Assembly (NCBI RefSeq): GCF_032854445.1
Contig: NC_088297.1
Coordinates: 22,765,127 to 22,829,126 of the forward strand
Reading direction: 5' to 3'
Origin: Liolophura sinensis
Lineage: Eukaryota; Mollusca; Polyplacophora; Chitonida; Chitonidae
Length of the DNA: 64,000 nt
Shown here: one piece after another, positions 46,075-58,231 of the stretch
Layout: each line of letters opens with the position of its first letter
Numbering within the stretch: the stretch's first letter is position 1
Position numbers and translations under genes: made by a program
The notes under the pieces: model-generated
What the model saw: the letters and a program-made list of their open reading frames with translations, nothing else
Told to the model about the DNA's origin: nothing
The model's database searches: none

Positions 46075-46127
46075 AATTAGTGTTTTACGCCGTACTCAAG
46101 AATATTTCACTTATACGACGGCGGCCT
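46075..46127 (-). mobile_element. SINE family A tail fragment
   Basis: AATTAGTGTTTTACGCCGTA, CTCAAGAATATTTCACTTAT and ACGACGGCGGCC. Confidence 0.8.
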
Positions 46128-46384
46128 CTTTCTGTTGACAATGAGGTTATGTGGGAATGTGATACATAAACACATCAGCTTTGACTTGAGTCAACCGGAA
46201 GGTTTAAGATATTTGAAATTATCAACATAAATAACATACACATATACACCTGTAATTCAAGGAAATTCAAAATAAAGTTTCTCTCAACTAGTAAAATCCC
46301 GTGGGTCTCGCGAGATTTCTGTGGATTAGGCCTATCCTCCTTGTCATATACGATACCCGTCACAAATATGGTGCTGGTCACAAA

Positions 46385-46440
46385 TGTCATACTTTGGTTG
46401 AGTACTGCGTTAAACATTAATCAGAGAAATAAATAAATAC
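46385..46440 (+). mobile_element. SINE tail relic
   Basis: GGTTGAGTACTGCGTTAAAC followed by ATTAATCAGAGAAATAAATA. Confidence 0.55.
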
Positions 46441-46686
46441 TTAGCTATTTGTCAGTGTCTCAAATACCCCAGGCAAAACAGGACTTGAAGTGTTTCTCGT
46501 CTGTTTCAAGACGTTGTACCGTTCGTTGTTATATGATGTCATGTGGAATGTCACAGAACAAATCTATATTAGAAGATATTCTCCAGATTGACCTATGGGG
46601 CAGGGTAACGAAATTTTTCCTCTCTAAAGCATACACCAGATATCATAAAATGAGGCACCGGTAAATCAAAACTATTTCGTTTTTAC

Positions 46687-46836
46687 CTGTTGTTGGCTGA
46701 CAGTCCTGTCCAGTATAGCCGGAGTTATACATGCCTATACATGCCCCAGTCGTCTTGTCACAGATGGCTGACCCTCTGTTCGAACAGTTACATGTGTTCT
46801 GACACGTAGGTCCGTATTTATCGTCTGGACACGGTG
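46687..46836 (-). CDS. EGF-like domain exon
   Basis: A 150-base exon between a TTCTCTTAG acceptor and an ACAACAG|GTAAAA donor, phase 1 at both ends. It reads PCPDDKYGPTCQNTCNC, SNRGSAICDKTTGACI, GYTGQDCQPTTG: cysteine spacing of the laminin/MEGF type of EGF repeat, common in extracellular parts of invertebrate receptors. It joins in phase to the transmembrane exon at 44749. On the upstream side its phase matches the Ig exon ending at 57209. Intact frame. Confidence 0.8.
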
Positions 46837-48144
46837 CTAAGAGAACTAAAATTATAAGCTGCATGTCAAATTTCACAGCTGGGAAATATCCATAATTTAT
46901 TTTATTGCACTAAGCGTGAACTCACAATTTAATCTTTTGATGTCAAACAAGTTCTCTCTTTCCACCTATCATCACAACCAAACAGACCAAACTTTACTTG
47001 TCAAACAAGTTCTCTCTTTCCACCTATCATCACAACCAAACAGACCAAACTTTACTTGTCAAACAGGTTCTCTCTTTCCACCTATCATCACAACCAAATA
47101 GACCAAACTTAACTTGTCAAACAGGTTCTCTCTTTCCACCTATCATCACAACCAAACAGACTAAACTTTACTTGTCAAACAAGTTCTCTGTTTCCACCTA
47201 TCATCACAACCAAACAGACTAAACTTTACTTGTCAAACAAGTTCTCTTTTCCCACCTATCATCACAACCAAACAGACCAAACTTTACTTGTGAAACAGGT
47301 TCTCTTTTCCCAACCGTTATCACAATCAAGCAGACTAACCTTTAGGTTTCAAACAGGTTCTCTATTCACACACTTCATCACCGCTTCCCAACCTTACCTT
47401 TACGTGTCTGATATATTTTCTTCTTCCACACATCGTCACAGTTACTCAGATTGCCAATAAATCTTACCTCTAGGTATCTGACAGGTTATCCTGTCTCACT
47501 CGTCATCACTAATCCCCAATCTTACGTTTAGGTGTCTAACAGGTTCAGCCCTCCCACCCATCATCACAGCTTCCCAGTCTTACCTGTTGGTATCTGACAG
47601 GTTCTCTTGTCCCAACCGTCATCACAACTTCCCCATTTTACCTGTAGAGATTCTCAACTCCCATGCGTCCTAACAGATTCCAAACCTTACCTGTAAGTGT
47701 TGTACAGATTCTCTCCTCCCACCCGTCCTCACAGCTTCCCAATCTTACATGTAGTGTCGGACAGGTTCTCCCTCTCTCCTGTCACGACAGCCTCTTAATC
47801 CTGTCCGTAGGTGCCTGACAGGCTCTCCCTTCCCACGCGTCTTCACGGCTACTCGATCTTACCTGTAGGTGTCTGACAGGTTCTCCCCTCCCACTCATTA
47901 TCACAACTTCCCAGTCTTACCTGGAGTGTCGGACAGATTCTCTCAACCCACCCAACATCACAGCTTCCCAATCTTACCTGTAGGTGCCTGACAGGTTCTC
48001 CCTCTCACCTGTTACTACAGCTTCCCAATTCTGTCCGTAGGTGCTTGACAGGTTCTCTCTCTCACCTCACTACAACTTTCCAATCCCACCAGAGGGTGCC
48101 TGAGGTTCTGCCCCTCAACTGTCACTACAGCTTCCAAATTCTGG

Positions 48145-48507
48145 TACCGGCCCAGATAGCACAGTTGGTAGAGCGTCCGCTTCGGGACCGGTAGATCCAG
48201 GATCAATCCTTTATCGAGTCACACCTAAGACTTTAAAAGAGGAACTTGTAACTTCCTCGCTTGGCGTTCAGATTGAAGGGGATAGTGCAACGACTGGTTG
48301 ACCCGTATCAGTATAATGGCTCGGGCGCGGCAGCTTACTTGCCTTCGGTAAGTCGTCTCAGTGAAGCAGCACTTGATAAAAGAGCGGTGGAAATCCTTCC
48401 TGCTACAAGGAGACACATTACACGTACATGCACCCTAAGGATTCCTTCGTCGGCAAATGACTAAAAAATTGTTGAGTACGACGTTAAACCCCAAACACTC
48501 ACTCACT
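48145..48507 (+). mobile_element. SINE family B, full length, inside the 57 bp array
   Basis: Head GGCCCAGATAGCACAGTTGG, TAGAGCGTCCGCTTCGGG, B box GGATCAATCC, tail GAGTACGACGTTAAACCCC and CACTCACTCACTC. It keeps the segment GGGCGCGGCAGCTTACTTGC that the copy at 42615 lacks. Repeat sequence resumes directly on both sides. Confidence 0.95.
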
Positions 48508-51500
48508 CCCAATCCTGTCCGTAGGTGCCTGACAGGTTCGCTCTCCAACCTGTCACTACATCTTCCCAATCCTGTCCGTACGTGCCGCACAGGTTCTCTC
48601 TCTCACCTGTCAATACAGCTTTCCAATCGTGTTCGTGGGTGCCTGACAGGTTCTCCCTTTCACCTGTTACTACAGCTTCCCAATCTTGACCATAGGTGCC
48701 TGACAGGTTCTCTCCCTCACCTGTCACTACAGCTTTCCAATCCTACCTGTAGGTGCCTGACAGGTTCTATCTCTCACCTGTCACTACAGCTTTCCAATTC
48801 TGTCTGTAGGTGCCTGACAGGTTCCCTCTCTCTCACCTTTCACTGTAGCTTTCCAATCCTGTCCTTAAGTGCCTGAGAGGTTCTGCCTCTCACATGTCAC
48901 TACAACTTTCCCATCCTACCAGTGGGTGCTTGACAGGTTCTACCTCACACCTGTCACTACAGCTTCCCAATCCTGTCTGTAGATGCCTAAAAGCTTCTCT
49001 CCCTCACCTGTTACTACAGCTTCCCTATTCTGTCCGTAGGTGCCTGACAGGTTTTCTCTCTCACCTGTTACTACAGCTCCCCAATTCTGTCTGTAGGTGC
49101 CTGACAGGTTCCCTCTCTCACCTCACTACAACTTGTCAATCCTACCCGTAGGTGCCTGACACGCTGTCTCTCTCATCTCACTACAACTTTCCAATCCCAC
49201 CAGTGGGTGTCTGACAGGTTCGCCCTCTCACCTGTTACTACGGCTTCCAACTTTTGTCCGTAGGTGCCTGACAGGTCCTCTATCTCACCTGTTACTACAG
49301 CTTGGTAATCCTGTCCGTAGGTGCCTGACAAGTTCGCCCCCTGACCTGTTACTACAGCTTCCGAATGCTACCTGTAGGTGCTTGACAGCTTCTCCCTATC
49401 ACCTGTCCCTAGAGCTTGTCAATCCTACCCGTAGGTGCCCGAAAGGTTGTCTCTCTCACCTCACTACAACTTTCCAATCCCACCAGTGGGTGTCTGAAAG
49501 GTTCTGCCTTTCACTAGTCACTACAGCTTCCTAATTCTGTCCGTAGGTGCCTGACAGGTTCTGCCTCTCACCTGTTACTACAGCTTCCCTATCCTGTACG
49601 TAGGTGCCTGACAGGTTCTCTCTCTCACCTGTCAATACAGCTTCCCAATTCTGTCCCTAGGTGCCTGACAGGTTCTCTCACTCACCTTTCACTACAACTT
49701 TCCAATCCTACCAGTGGGTGCCTGACAGGTTCTTCCTCTCACCTGTTACTACAGCTTCCAACTTCTGTCCGTAGGTGCCTGACAGGTTTTCTCTCTCACC
49801 TGTCACTACAGCTTCCCAATCCTAGCCGTGGGTGCTTGACAGGTTCTCCTTCTCATCTGTCACTATACCTTCCCAATTCTGTCCATAGGTGCCTGACAGG
49901 TTCTTTCTTTCACCTGTCACTACACCTTCCCAATCCTGTCCCTATGTGCCCGACAGGTTCTGCCTCTCACCTGTCACTACAACTTTCCAATCCTACCAGT
50001 GGGTGCCTGACAGGTTCTACCTCTCACCTGTCCCAATCATGATTGTAGACGCCTAAAAGTTTCTCTCCCTCACCTGTTACTACAGTTTCCCTATTCTGTC
50101 CGTAGGTGCCTGACAGGTCCATTCTCTCACCTGTTACTACAGCTTCCCAATCCTGTCCCTAGGTGCCTGACAGGTTCTGCCTCTCACTTGTCACTACAAC
50201 TTCCCAATCCTGTCCGTAGGTGCCTGACACGTTCTCTCTCTCACCTGTCAATACAGCTTCCCAATTCTGTCCCTAGGTGCTTGACAGGTTCTAACTCACC
50301 TTTCTCTACAACTTTCCAATCCTACTAGTGGTGCCTGACAGGTTCTCCCTCTCACCAGTTACTACAGCTTCCAACTTCTGTCCGTAGGTGCCTGACAGGT
50401 TTTCTCTCTCACCTGTCACTACAGCTTCCCAATCCTGTCCGTAGGTGCCTGACAGGTTCTCTCTTTCACCTGTCACTACATCTTCCCATTTCTGTCCCTA
50501 TGTGCCTGACAGGTTCTGCCTTTCACCTGTCACTACAACTTCCCAATCCTGTCCGTAGGTGCCTGACAGGTTCTCTCTCTCACCTGTCAATACAGCTTCC
50601 CAATTCTGTCCCTAGGTGCTTGACAGGTTCTCACTCACCTTTCTCTACAACTTTCCAATCCTACCAGTGGGTGCCTGACAGGTTCTCCCTCTCACCTGTT
50701 ACTACAGCTTCCAACTTCTGTCCGTAGGTGCCTGACAGGTTTTCTCTCTCACCTGTCACTACAGCTTCCCAATCCTAGCCGTGTAGCTGTGGGTGCCTGA
50801 CAGGTTCTCCCTCTCACCTGTCACTATAGCTTCCCAATCCTGTCGGTAGGTGCCTGACAGGTTCTCTCTTTCACCTGTTACTATAGCTTCCCAATCCTGT
50901 CCCTAGGTACCTGACAGGTTCTGCCTCTCACCTGTCACTACAACTTTCCAATCCTGTCCATAGGTGCCTGACAGGTTCTGCCTCTCACCTGTCACTACAG
51001 CTTCCTAATCCTACCTGTGGGAGCCTAACAGGTTCTATCTCTCACCTGTTACTACAGCTTTCCAATTCTGTCTGTAGGTGCCTGACAGGTTCCCTCTCTC
51101 TCACATTTCACTGTAGCTTTCCAATCCTGTCTGTAGGTGTCTGACAGGTTCTACCTCTCACGTGTCCTCTCTCACCTGTTACTACAGCTTCCCCAACCTG
51201 TCCATAAGTGCCTGACAGGTCTTCTCTCTCACCTCACTACAACTTCCTAATCCCACCAGTGGGTGCCTGACAGGTTCTGCCTCTCACCTTTCACTACAGC
51301 TTCCCAATTCTGTCCGTAGGTTCCTGACAGGTTCTGCCTCTCACCTGTCACTACAGCTTCCCTATCCTGTCCGTAGGTGCCTGACAGGTTCTCTCTGTCA
51401 CCTTTTACTGTAGCTTTCCAATCCTGTCTGTAGGTCTCTCACCTGTCACTACGGCTTCCCAATCCTACCAGTGGGTGCCTGACAGGTTCTGCCTCTCACC

Positions 51501-52266
51501 TGTCACTACAGCTTCCCAATCCTACCAGTGGGTGCTGGACAGCTTCTACCTGTCACCTGTCAATACAGCTTCACAATCCTGTCTGTAGATGCCTAAAAAG
51601 TTCTCTCTCTTACCTGTTACTACAGCTTCTCTATCCTGTCCGTAGGTGCCTGACAGGTAATCTCTCTTACATGTCACTACAGCTTCCCAATCCTGTCCGT
51701 AAGTGCCTGACAGGTCCTCTCTCTCACCTGTTACTACACCTTCCGAATGTTACCTGTAGGTGCCTGACAGCTTCTCCCTCTCACCTGTCACTACAGCTTC
51801 TCAATCCTTCCCGTAGGTGCCTGACAGGTTCTGCCTCTCACCTGTCACTACAGCTTCCTAATCCTACCTGTAGGAGCCTAACAGGTTCTATCTCTCACCT
51901 GTTACTACAGCTTTCCAATTCTGTCTGTAGGTGCCTGACAGGTTCCCTCTCTCTCACATTTCACTGTAGCTTTCCAATCCTGTCTGTAGGTGTCTGACAG
52001 TTTCTACCTCTCACGTGTCCTCTCTCACCTGTTACTACAGCTTCCCCAACCTGTCCATAAGTGCCTGACAGGTCTTCTCTCTCACCTCACTACAACTTCC
52101 TAATCCCACCAGTGGGTGCCTGACAGGTTCTGCCTCTCACCTTTCATTACAGCTTCCCAATTCTGTCCGTAGGTTCCTGACAGGTTCTGCCTCTCACCTG
52201 TCACTACAGCTTCCCTATCCTGTCCGTAGGTGCCTGACAGGTTCTCTCTGTCACCTTTTACTGTAG

Positions 52267-54316
52267 CTTTCCAATCCTGTCTGTAGGTGCCTGACAGGTT
52301 CCGTCTCTCACCTGTCACTACGGCTTCCCAATCCTACCAGTGGGTGCCTGACAGGTTCTGCCTCTCACCTGTCACTACAGCTTCCCAATCCTACCAGTGG
52401 GTGCTGGACAGCTTCTACCTGTCACCTGTCAATACAGCTTCGCAATCCTGTCTGTAGATGCCTAAAAAGTTCTCTCTCTTACCTGTTACTACAGCTTCTC
52501 TATCCTGTCCGTAGGTGCCTGACAGGTAATCTCTCTTACATGTCACTACAGCTTCCCAATCCTGTCCGTAAGTGCCTGACAGGTCCTCTCTCTCACCTGT
52601 TACTACAGCTTCCGAATGTTACCTGTAGGTGCCTGACAGCTTCTCCCTCTCACCTGTCACTACAGCTTGTCAATCCTACCCGTAGGTGCCTGACAGGTTC
52701 TCTCTCTCACGTCACTACAAGTTCCCAATCCCACCAGTGGGTGCCTGACAGGTTCTGCCTCTCACCTGTCACTACAGCTTCTCAATCCTACCAGTGGGTG
52801 CTGGACAGCTTCTACCTCTCACCTGTCAATACAGCTTCCCAATCCTTTCTGTAGATGCCTAAAAGGTTCTCTCTCTCACCTGTTACTACAGTTTCCCTAT
52901 CCTGTCCGTAGGTGCCTGACAGGTCCTCTTTCTCACCTATTACTATAGCTTCCCAATCCTGTCCGTAAGTGCCTGACAGGTTCTGCCTCTCACCTGTTAC
53001 TACAGCTTCCGAATGTTATCTGTAGGTGCCTGACAGCTTTTCCCTCTAACATGTCACTACAGTTTCCCTATCCTGTCCGTAGGTGCCTGACAGGTCCTCT
53101 TTCTCACCTATTACTATAGCTTCCCAATCCTGTCCGTAAGTGCCTGACAGGTTCTGCCTCTCACCTGTCAATACAGCTTCGCAATCCTGTCTGTAGATGC
53201 CTAAAAAGTTCTCTCTCTTACCTGTTACTACACCTTCTCTATCCTGTCCGTAGGTGCCTGACAGGTAATCTCTCTTACATGTCACTACAGCTTCCCAATC
53301 CTGTCCGTAAGTGCCTGACAGGTCCTCTTTCTCACCTGTTACTACAGTTTCCGAATGTTACCTGTAGGTGCCTGACAGCTTCTCCCTCTCACCTGTCACT
53401 ACAGCTTGTCAATCCTACCCGTAGGTGCCTGACAGGTTCTCTGTCTTACCTCACTACAACTTCCCAATCCCACCAGTGGGTGCCTCACAGGTTCTGCCTT
53501 TCACCTGTCACTACAGCTTCCCTATCCTGTCCGTACGTGGCTGACAGGTTCTCTCTCTCACCTGTCACTACAGCTTCCCAATCCTGTCCCTAAGTGCCTG
53601 ACAGGTTTTCTCTCTCACCTGTCACTACAGCTTCCCAATCCTACCTGTAAGTGCCTGACAAGTTCTCCCGCTCACCTGTTACTACAGCTTCCCATTTCTG
53701 TCCGTATGTGCCTGACAGGTTCTGCCTCTCACCTGTCACTACAGCTTTCCAATCCTGTCCTTAGGTGCCTGACAGGTTCTGCCTCTCATGTGTCACTACA
53801 ATTTTCCAATCCTACCAGTGGGTGCGCCTGACAGGTTGTCCCTCGCACCTGTTACTACAGCTTCCAAATTCTGACCGTAGGTGCCTGACAGGTTTTCTCT
53901 CTCACCTGTCACTACAGCTTCCCAATCCTGTCTGTAGGTGCCTGACAGGTTCTCTCTCTCACCTGTCACTACAGCTTCCCAATTCTGTCCGTAGGTGCCT
54001 GAGAGGTTGTGTCTCTCACCTGTCACTACAGCTTCCCAATCTTGTCCGTATGTGCCTGACAGGTTCTCTCTCTCACCTGTCACTACAGCTTCCCAATTCT
54101 GTCCGTAGGTATCTGACAGGTTCTCTCTTTCACCTGTCAATACAACTTCCCAGTCCTGTCCGTAGGTGCCTGACAGGTTCTCTCTTTCACCTGTTACTAG
54201 AGCTTCCCAATCCTGACCGTAGGTGCTTGACAGGTTCTCTCTCTCACCTGTTACTACAGCTTCCCATTCCTACCTGTAGGTGCCTGACAGGTTCTATCTC
54301 TCACCTGACACTACAG
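52267..54316. repeat. Higher-order repeat copy 1 (2,050 bp)
   Basis: A block of about 36 units. Every segment I compared recurs 2,050-2,051 bases to the right, including unusual unit variants (for example TTCCGTCTCTCACCTGTCAC with CTACGGCTTCC at 52299 and 54349). Confidence 0.9.
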
Positions 54317-56367
54317 CTTTCCAATCCTGTCTGTAGGTGCCTGACAGGTTCCGTCTCTCACCTGTCACTACGGCTTCCCAATCCTACCAGTGGGTGCCTG
54401 ACAGGTTCTGCCTCTCACCTGTCACTACAGCTTCCCAATCCTACCAGTGGGTGCTGGACAGCTTCTACCTGTCACCTGTCAATACAGCTTCGCAATCCTG
54501 TCTGTAGATGCCTAAAAAGTTCTCTCTCTTACCTGTTACTACAGCTTCTCTATCCTGTCCGTAGGTGCCTGACAGGTAATCTCTCTTACATGTCACTACA
54601 GCTTCCCAATCCTGTCCGTAAGTGCCTGACAGGTCCTCTCTCTCACCTGTTACTACAGCTTCCGAATGTTACCTGTAGGTGCCTGACAGCTTCTCCCTCT
54701 CACCTGTCACTACAGCTTGTCAATCCTACCCGTAGGTGCCTGACAGGTTCTCTCTCTCACGTCACTACAAGTTCCCAATCCCACCAGTGGGTGCCTGACA
54801 GGTTCTGCCTCTCACCTGTCACTACAGCTTCTCAATCCTACCAGTGGGTGCTGGACAGCTTCTACCTCTCACCTGTCAATACAGCTTCCCAATCCTTTCT
54901 GTAGATGCCTAAAAGGTTCTCTCTCTCACCTGTTACTACAGTTTCCCTATCCTGTCCGTAGGTGCCTGACAGGTCCTCTTTCTCACCTATTACTATAGCT
55001 TCCCAATCCTGTCCGTAAGTGCCTGACAGGTTCTGCCTCTCACCTGTTACTACAGCTTCCGAATGTTATCTGTAGGTGCCTGACAGCTTTTCCCTCTAAC
55101 ATGTCACTACAGTTTCCCTATCCTGTCCGTAGGTGCCTGACAGGTCCTCTTTCTCACCTATTACTATAGCTTCCCAATCCTGTCCGTAAGTGCCTGACAG
55201 GTTCTGCCTCTCACCTGTCAATACAGCTTCGCAATCCTGTCTGTAGATGCCTAAAAAGTTCTCTCTCTTACCTGTTACTACACCTTCTCTATCCTGTCCG
55301 TAGGTGCCTGACAGGTAATCTCTCTTACATGTCACTACAGCTTCCCAATCCTGTCCGTAAGTGCCTGACAGGTCCTCTTTCTCACCTGTTACTACAGTTT
55401 CCGAATGTTACCTGTAGGTGCCTGACAGCTTCTCCCTCTCACCTGTCACTACAGCTTGTCAATCCTACCCGTAGGTGCCTGACAGGTTCTCTGTCTTACC
55501 TCACTACAACTTCCCAATCCCACCAGTGGGTGCCTCACAGGTTCTGCCTTTCACCTGTCACTACAGCTTCCCCTATCCTGTCCGTACGTGGCTGACAGGT
55601 TCTCTCTCTCACCTGTCACTACAGCTTCCCAATCCTGTCCCTAAGTGCCTGACAGGTTTTCTCTCTCACCTGTCACTACAGCTTCCCAATCCTACCTGTA
55701 AGTGCCTGACAAGTTCTCCCGCTCACCTGTTACTACAGCTTCCCATTTCTGTCCGTATGTGCCTGACAGGTTCTGCCTCTCACCTGTCACTACAGCTTTC
55801 CAATCCTGTCCTTAGGTGCCTGACAGGTTCTGCCTCTCATGTGTCACTACAATTTTCCAATCCTACCAGTGGGTGCGCCTGACAGGTTGTCCCTCGCACC
55901 TGTTACTACAGCTTCCAAATTCTGACCGTAGGTGCCTGACAGGTTTTCTCTCTCACCTGTCACTACAGCTTCCCAATCCTGTCTGTAGGTGCCTGACAGG
56001 TTCTCTCTCTCACCTGTCACTACAGCTTCCCAATTCTGTCCGTAGGTGCCTGAGAGGTTGTGTCTCTCACCTGTCACTACAGCTTCCCAATCTTGTCCGT
56101 ATGTGCCTGACAGGTTCTCTCTCTCACCTGTCACTACAGCTTCCCAATTCTGTCCGTAGGTATCTGACAGGTTCTCTCTTTCACCTGTCAATACAACTTC
56201 CCAGTCCTGTCCGTAGGTGCCTGACAGGTTCTCTCTTTCACCTGTTACTAGAGCTTCCCAATCCTGACCGTAGGTGCTTGACAGGTTCTCTCTCTCACCT
56301 GTTACTACAGCTTCCCATTCCTACCTGTAGGTGCCTGACAGGTTCTATCTCTCACCTGACACTACAG
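54317..56367. repeat. Higher-order repeat copy 2 (2,051 bp)
   Basis: Direct tandem duplicate of 52267-54316. The one clear difference found is an extra C near 55571 (TTCCCCTATCC against TTCCCTATCC at 53519), which changes the offset from 2,050 to 2,051. The match ends near 56367 where CCAATTCTG replaces CCAATCCTG. Confidence 0.9.
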
Positions 56368-56830
56368 CTTTCCAATTCTGTCTGTAGGTGCCTGACAGGT
56401 TCTCTCTCTCACCTCTCACTACAGCTTTCCAATCCTGTCCTTAGGTGCCTGACAGGTTCTGCCTCTCACCTGTCACTACAGCTTTTCAATCCTACCAGTG
56501 GGTGCCTGACAGGTTCTCCCTTTCACCTGTCACTACAGCTTCCTCATCCTGTCCGTAGATGCCTGAAAGGTTCTCTCCCACACCTGTTACTACAGCTTCC
56601 CTTTCCTGGCCGTAGGTGCCTGACAGGTCCTCTCTCTCACCTGTTACTACAGCTTGGTAATCCTGTCCGTAGGTGCCTGACAGGTTCGCCCTCTCACCTG
56701 TTACTACAGCTTCCGAATGCTACCTGTAGGTGCCTGACAGCTTCTTCCTCTCACCTGTCACTACAGCTTGTCAATCCTACCGGTAGGTGCCTGACAGGTT
56801 CTTCCCTTTCACTTGGTATTACACCTTTCC

Positions 56831-57208
56831 AATCTGACCTGTACGTGAGGGTTCTCCCCTATACTCATTTCTTTCCTTTTCCAAAAGGCTGGTTAAGAAA
56901 TGTAATATTCTACTTTCAACACTACTTATATCTGTTCCCAAAATTAGAAGAATTGCGGTAAGTTGGACATCTTGCCTGATTCTGAGAGATCAATTCATCA
57001 TAGGGAAACTGATTTGAGGTAGTATGATACCCTACCGGGGCAAATGTAAGCTTCTGCCCCAAAGGTAATATTTTATGGCATGATATTTTCGGTCATTTGC
57101 TGAAACTGTATTGGAAACACCTTAGGGGTTTCTGGGGAAATTTAAACTACCTTGATTACGCGGTTAAACTTCAAAAACAAACAAACAAACAAAAATTGTC
57201 CCACCCAC
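56831..57208. other. Intronic DNA, nothing recognised
   Basis: Between the array and the Ig exon; contains an (AAAC)n tract near 57177-57195. Confidence 0.5.
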
Positions 57209-57552
57209 TTGCTTCTTCCTCATTAGACGAGATCTCCGTATAGATGACCAAATCGCCTTCGCCTTTCTCCAGTCCAATCGACACCAGACAGCTGTATTTG
57301 CCCAGGATATCCAGGAATGCCGGCTCTCGATCAAACCGCGTTGCGTTGATGATCAGTGTGTTGACACATCTACGTAGACAGGATCAACAGGGTTTTCACT
57401 AACTGCCTGACCACCCTTCACCTTCGACCACCTGTATGTAAGAAGCCTTGTGATAGAGAGGGTCGGCGACAGCCCTAATGGGCAACGCCCACAAATCGCC
57501 AGTGGTCAATGAGATACTTTGCCTGGGGCCTCAAATCCAGTAATCGTTTGGT
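57209..57552 (-). CDS. Ig-domain exon (L1CAM/neuroglian-like), frame broken
   Basis: Opens after CCAATTTCAG with AC, matching phase 1 of the previous exon, and reads QTITGFEAPGKVS. The frame then shifts near 57518 to LTTGDLWALPIRAVADPLYH, returns near 57455 to LTYRWSKVKGGQAVSENPVD, and shifts again near 57370 to TLIINATRFDREP, FLDILGKYSCLVSIGLEKGE and EISSNEEEA. Together these form one Ig domain: a strand with the tryptophan (YRW) and a Y-x-C strand (KYSC). At least three single-base indels are needed. The exon is 344 bases where 342 or 345 would fit the phases. Likely donor GCAA|GTGGGT, phase 1. The clean neighbours argue for assembly errors over a dead gene. Confidence 0.65.
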
Positions 57553-57559
57553 CTGAAAT

Positions 57560-58230
57560 TGGAAAAACACAGAGGGTTTGCCTAGCGCCCAAACAAGAGA
57601 CACACAGAATGGAGATGGAGCAGCTGTCTGTCCAGGAGCTGACCTAATGTCATCACTCAGTGAGCTCTGGGGCCGATTCCATGACTTGAGTCAAACATTA
57701 AAACTTAAGCACAATGCTTAGTTTTCAATTGTGGAGGTTGAAATTTGGACACATTTGTTTCAAGATAATATTGATGAGGTGGACAAAATTTTAATTTCTG
57801 AAGCCGGTGACCTTTATGCTAGTTTTATGTGGTCTAATTAGTGATGGCTGCTTCCATTTAAAGAGGTCTTTTCCTTAAAAAAAATAAAGACAAAATGGTG
57901 TGTTTTAAATCTTATCGTCCTGGCATCCTCATCATTCTTGTGACATCCAGTTTTACAGTGTAAATATTATAAAAAGTTCTTACATTGTACCTCTGTTTTA
58001 AACAATTACATCTTTTAGTGAGCTCACTCAAATTTTGACGTCTTATTGTTTTCTTTCTCTTACTGTGAGAGAGTATATCATCACACATCAGTATCTTCAC
58101 ATTTTCCCCTATGTCTCTTACAAAACCTTCTTTTGTAACAAGAACATACATACAATTTCTCTTCTTCACCTATTTGTTATGTCTGCAGCCTTACAGCCTT
58201 TGACCTCGATTTGACCTCGTCCTGGAGTTT
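57560..58230. other. Intron between Ig exons, nothing recognised
   Basis: No conserved frame. A further Ig exon cannot be excluded but none is seen. Confidence 0.4.
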
Positions 58231-58231
58231 A

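Larger units (their letters stand above)
46930..56830. repeat. 10 kb minisatellite, 57-58 bp unit
   Basis: Roughly 170 units. Main unit: CACCTGTCACTACAGCTTCC, CAATCCTGTCCGTAGGTGCC, TGACAGGTTCTCTCTCT (57 bases). The left end (46.9-47.5 kb) has a diverged 58-base form (ACTTGTCAAACAAGTTCTCT type), 47.5-48.1 kb is intermediate, and 48.5-56.8 kb is more uniform. Because 57 is a multiple of three, frames stay open on both strands (up to 381 codons on plus, 19-residue period HLSLQLPNPVRRCLTGSLS; minus period GERENLSGTYGQDWEAVVT). Interrupted by a SINE at 48145-48507. It sits in the presumed intron between the last Ig exon and the EGF exon. Confidence 0.95.

Noticed and set aside
46687-56830. The 57 bp array as an expanded copy of the EGF exon end
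   Set aside because: Both share GGACAGGA and a CAG|GT donor, and the translations loosely align (YTGQDC against YGQDW), but the match is too short to support common origin by eye.
53765-56961. Long plus-strand frames (379 and 381 codons) with a 19-residue repeat
   Set aside because: They arise because the 57 bp repeat unit is a multiple of three; frames are open on both strands and end where the repeat phase slips. No start context, splice context or family resemblance.
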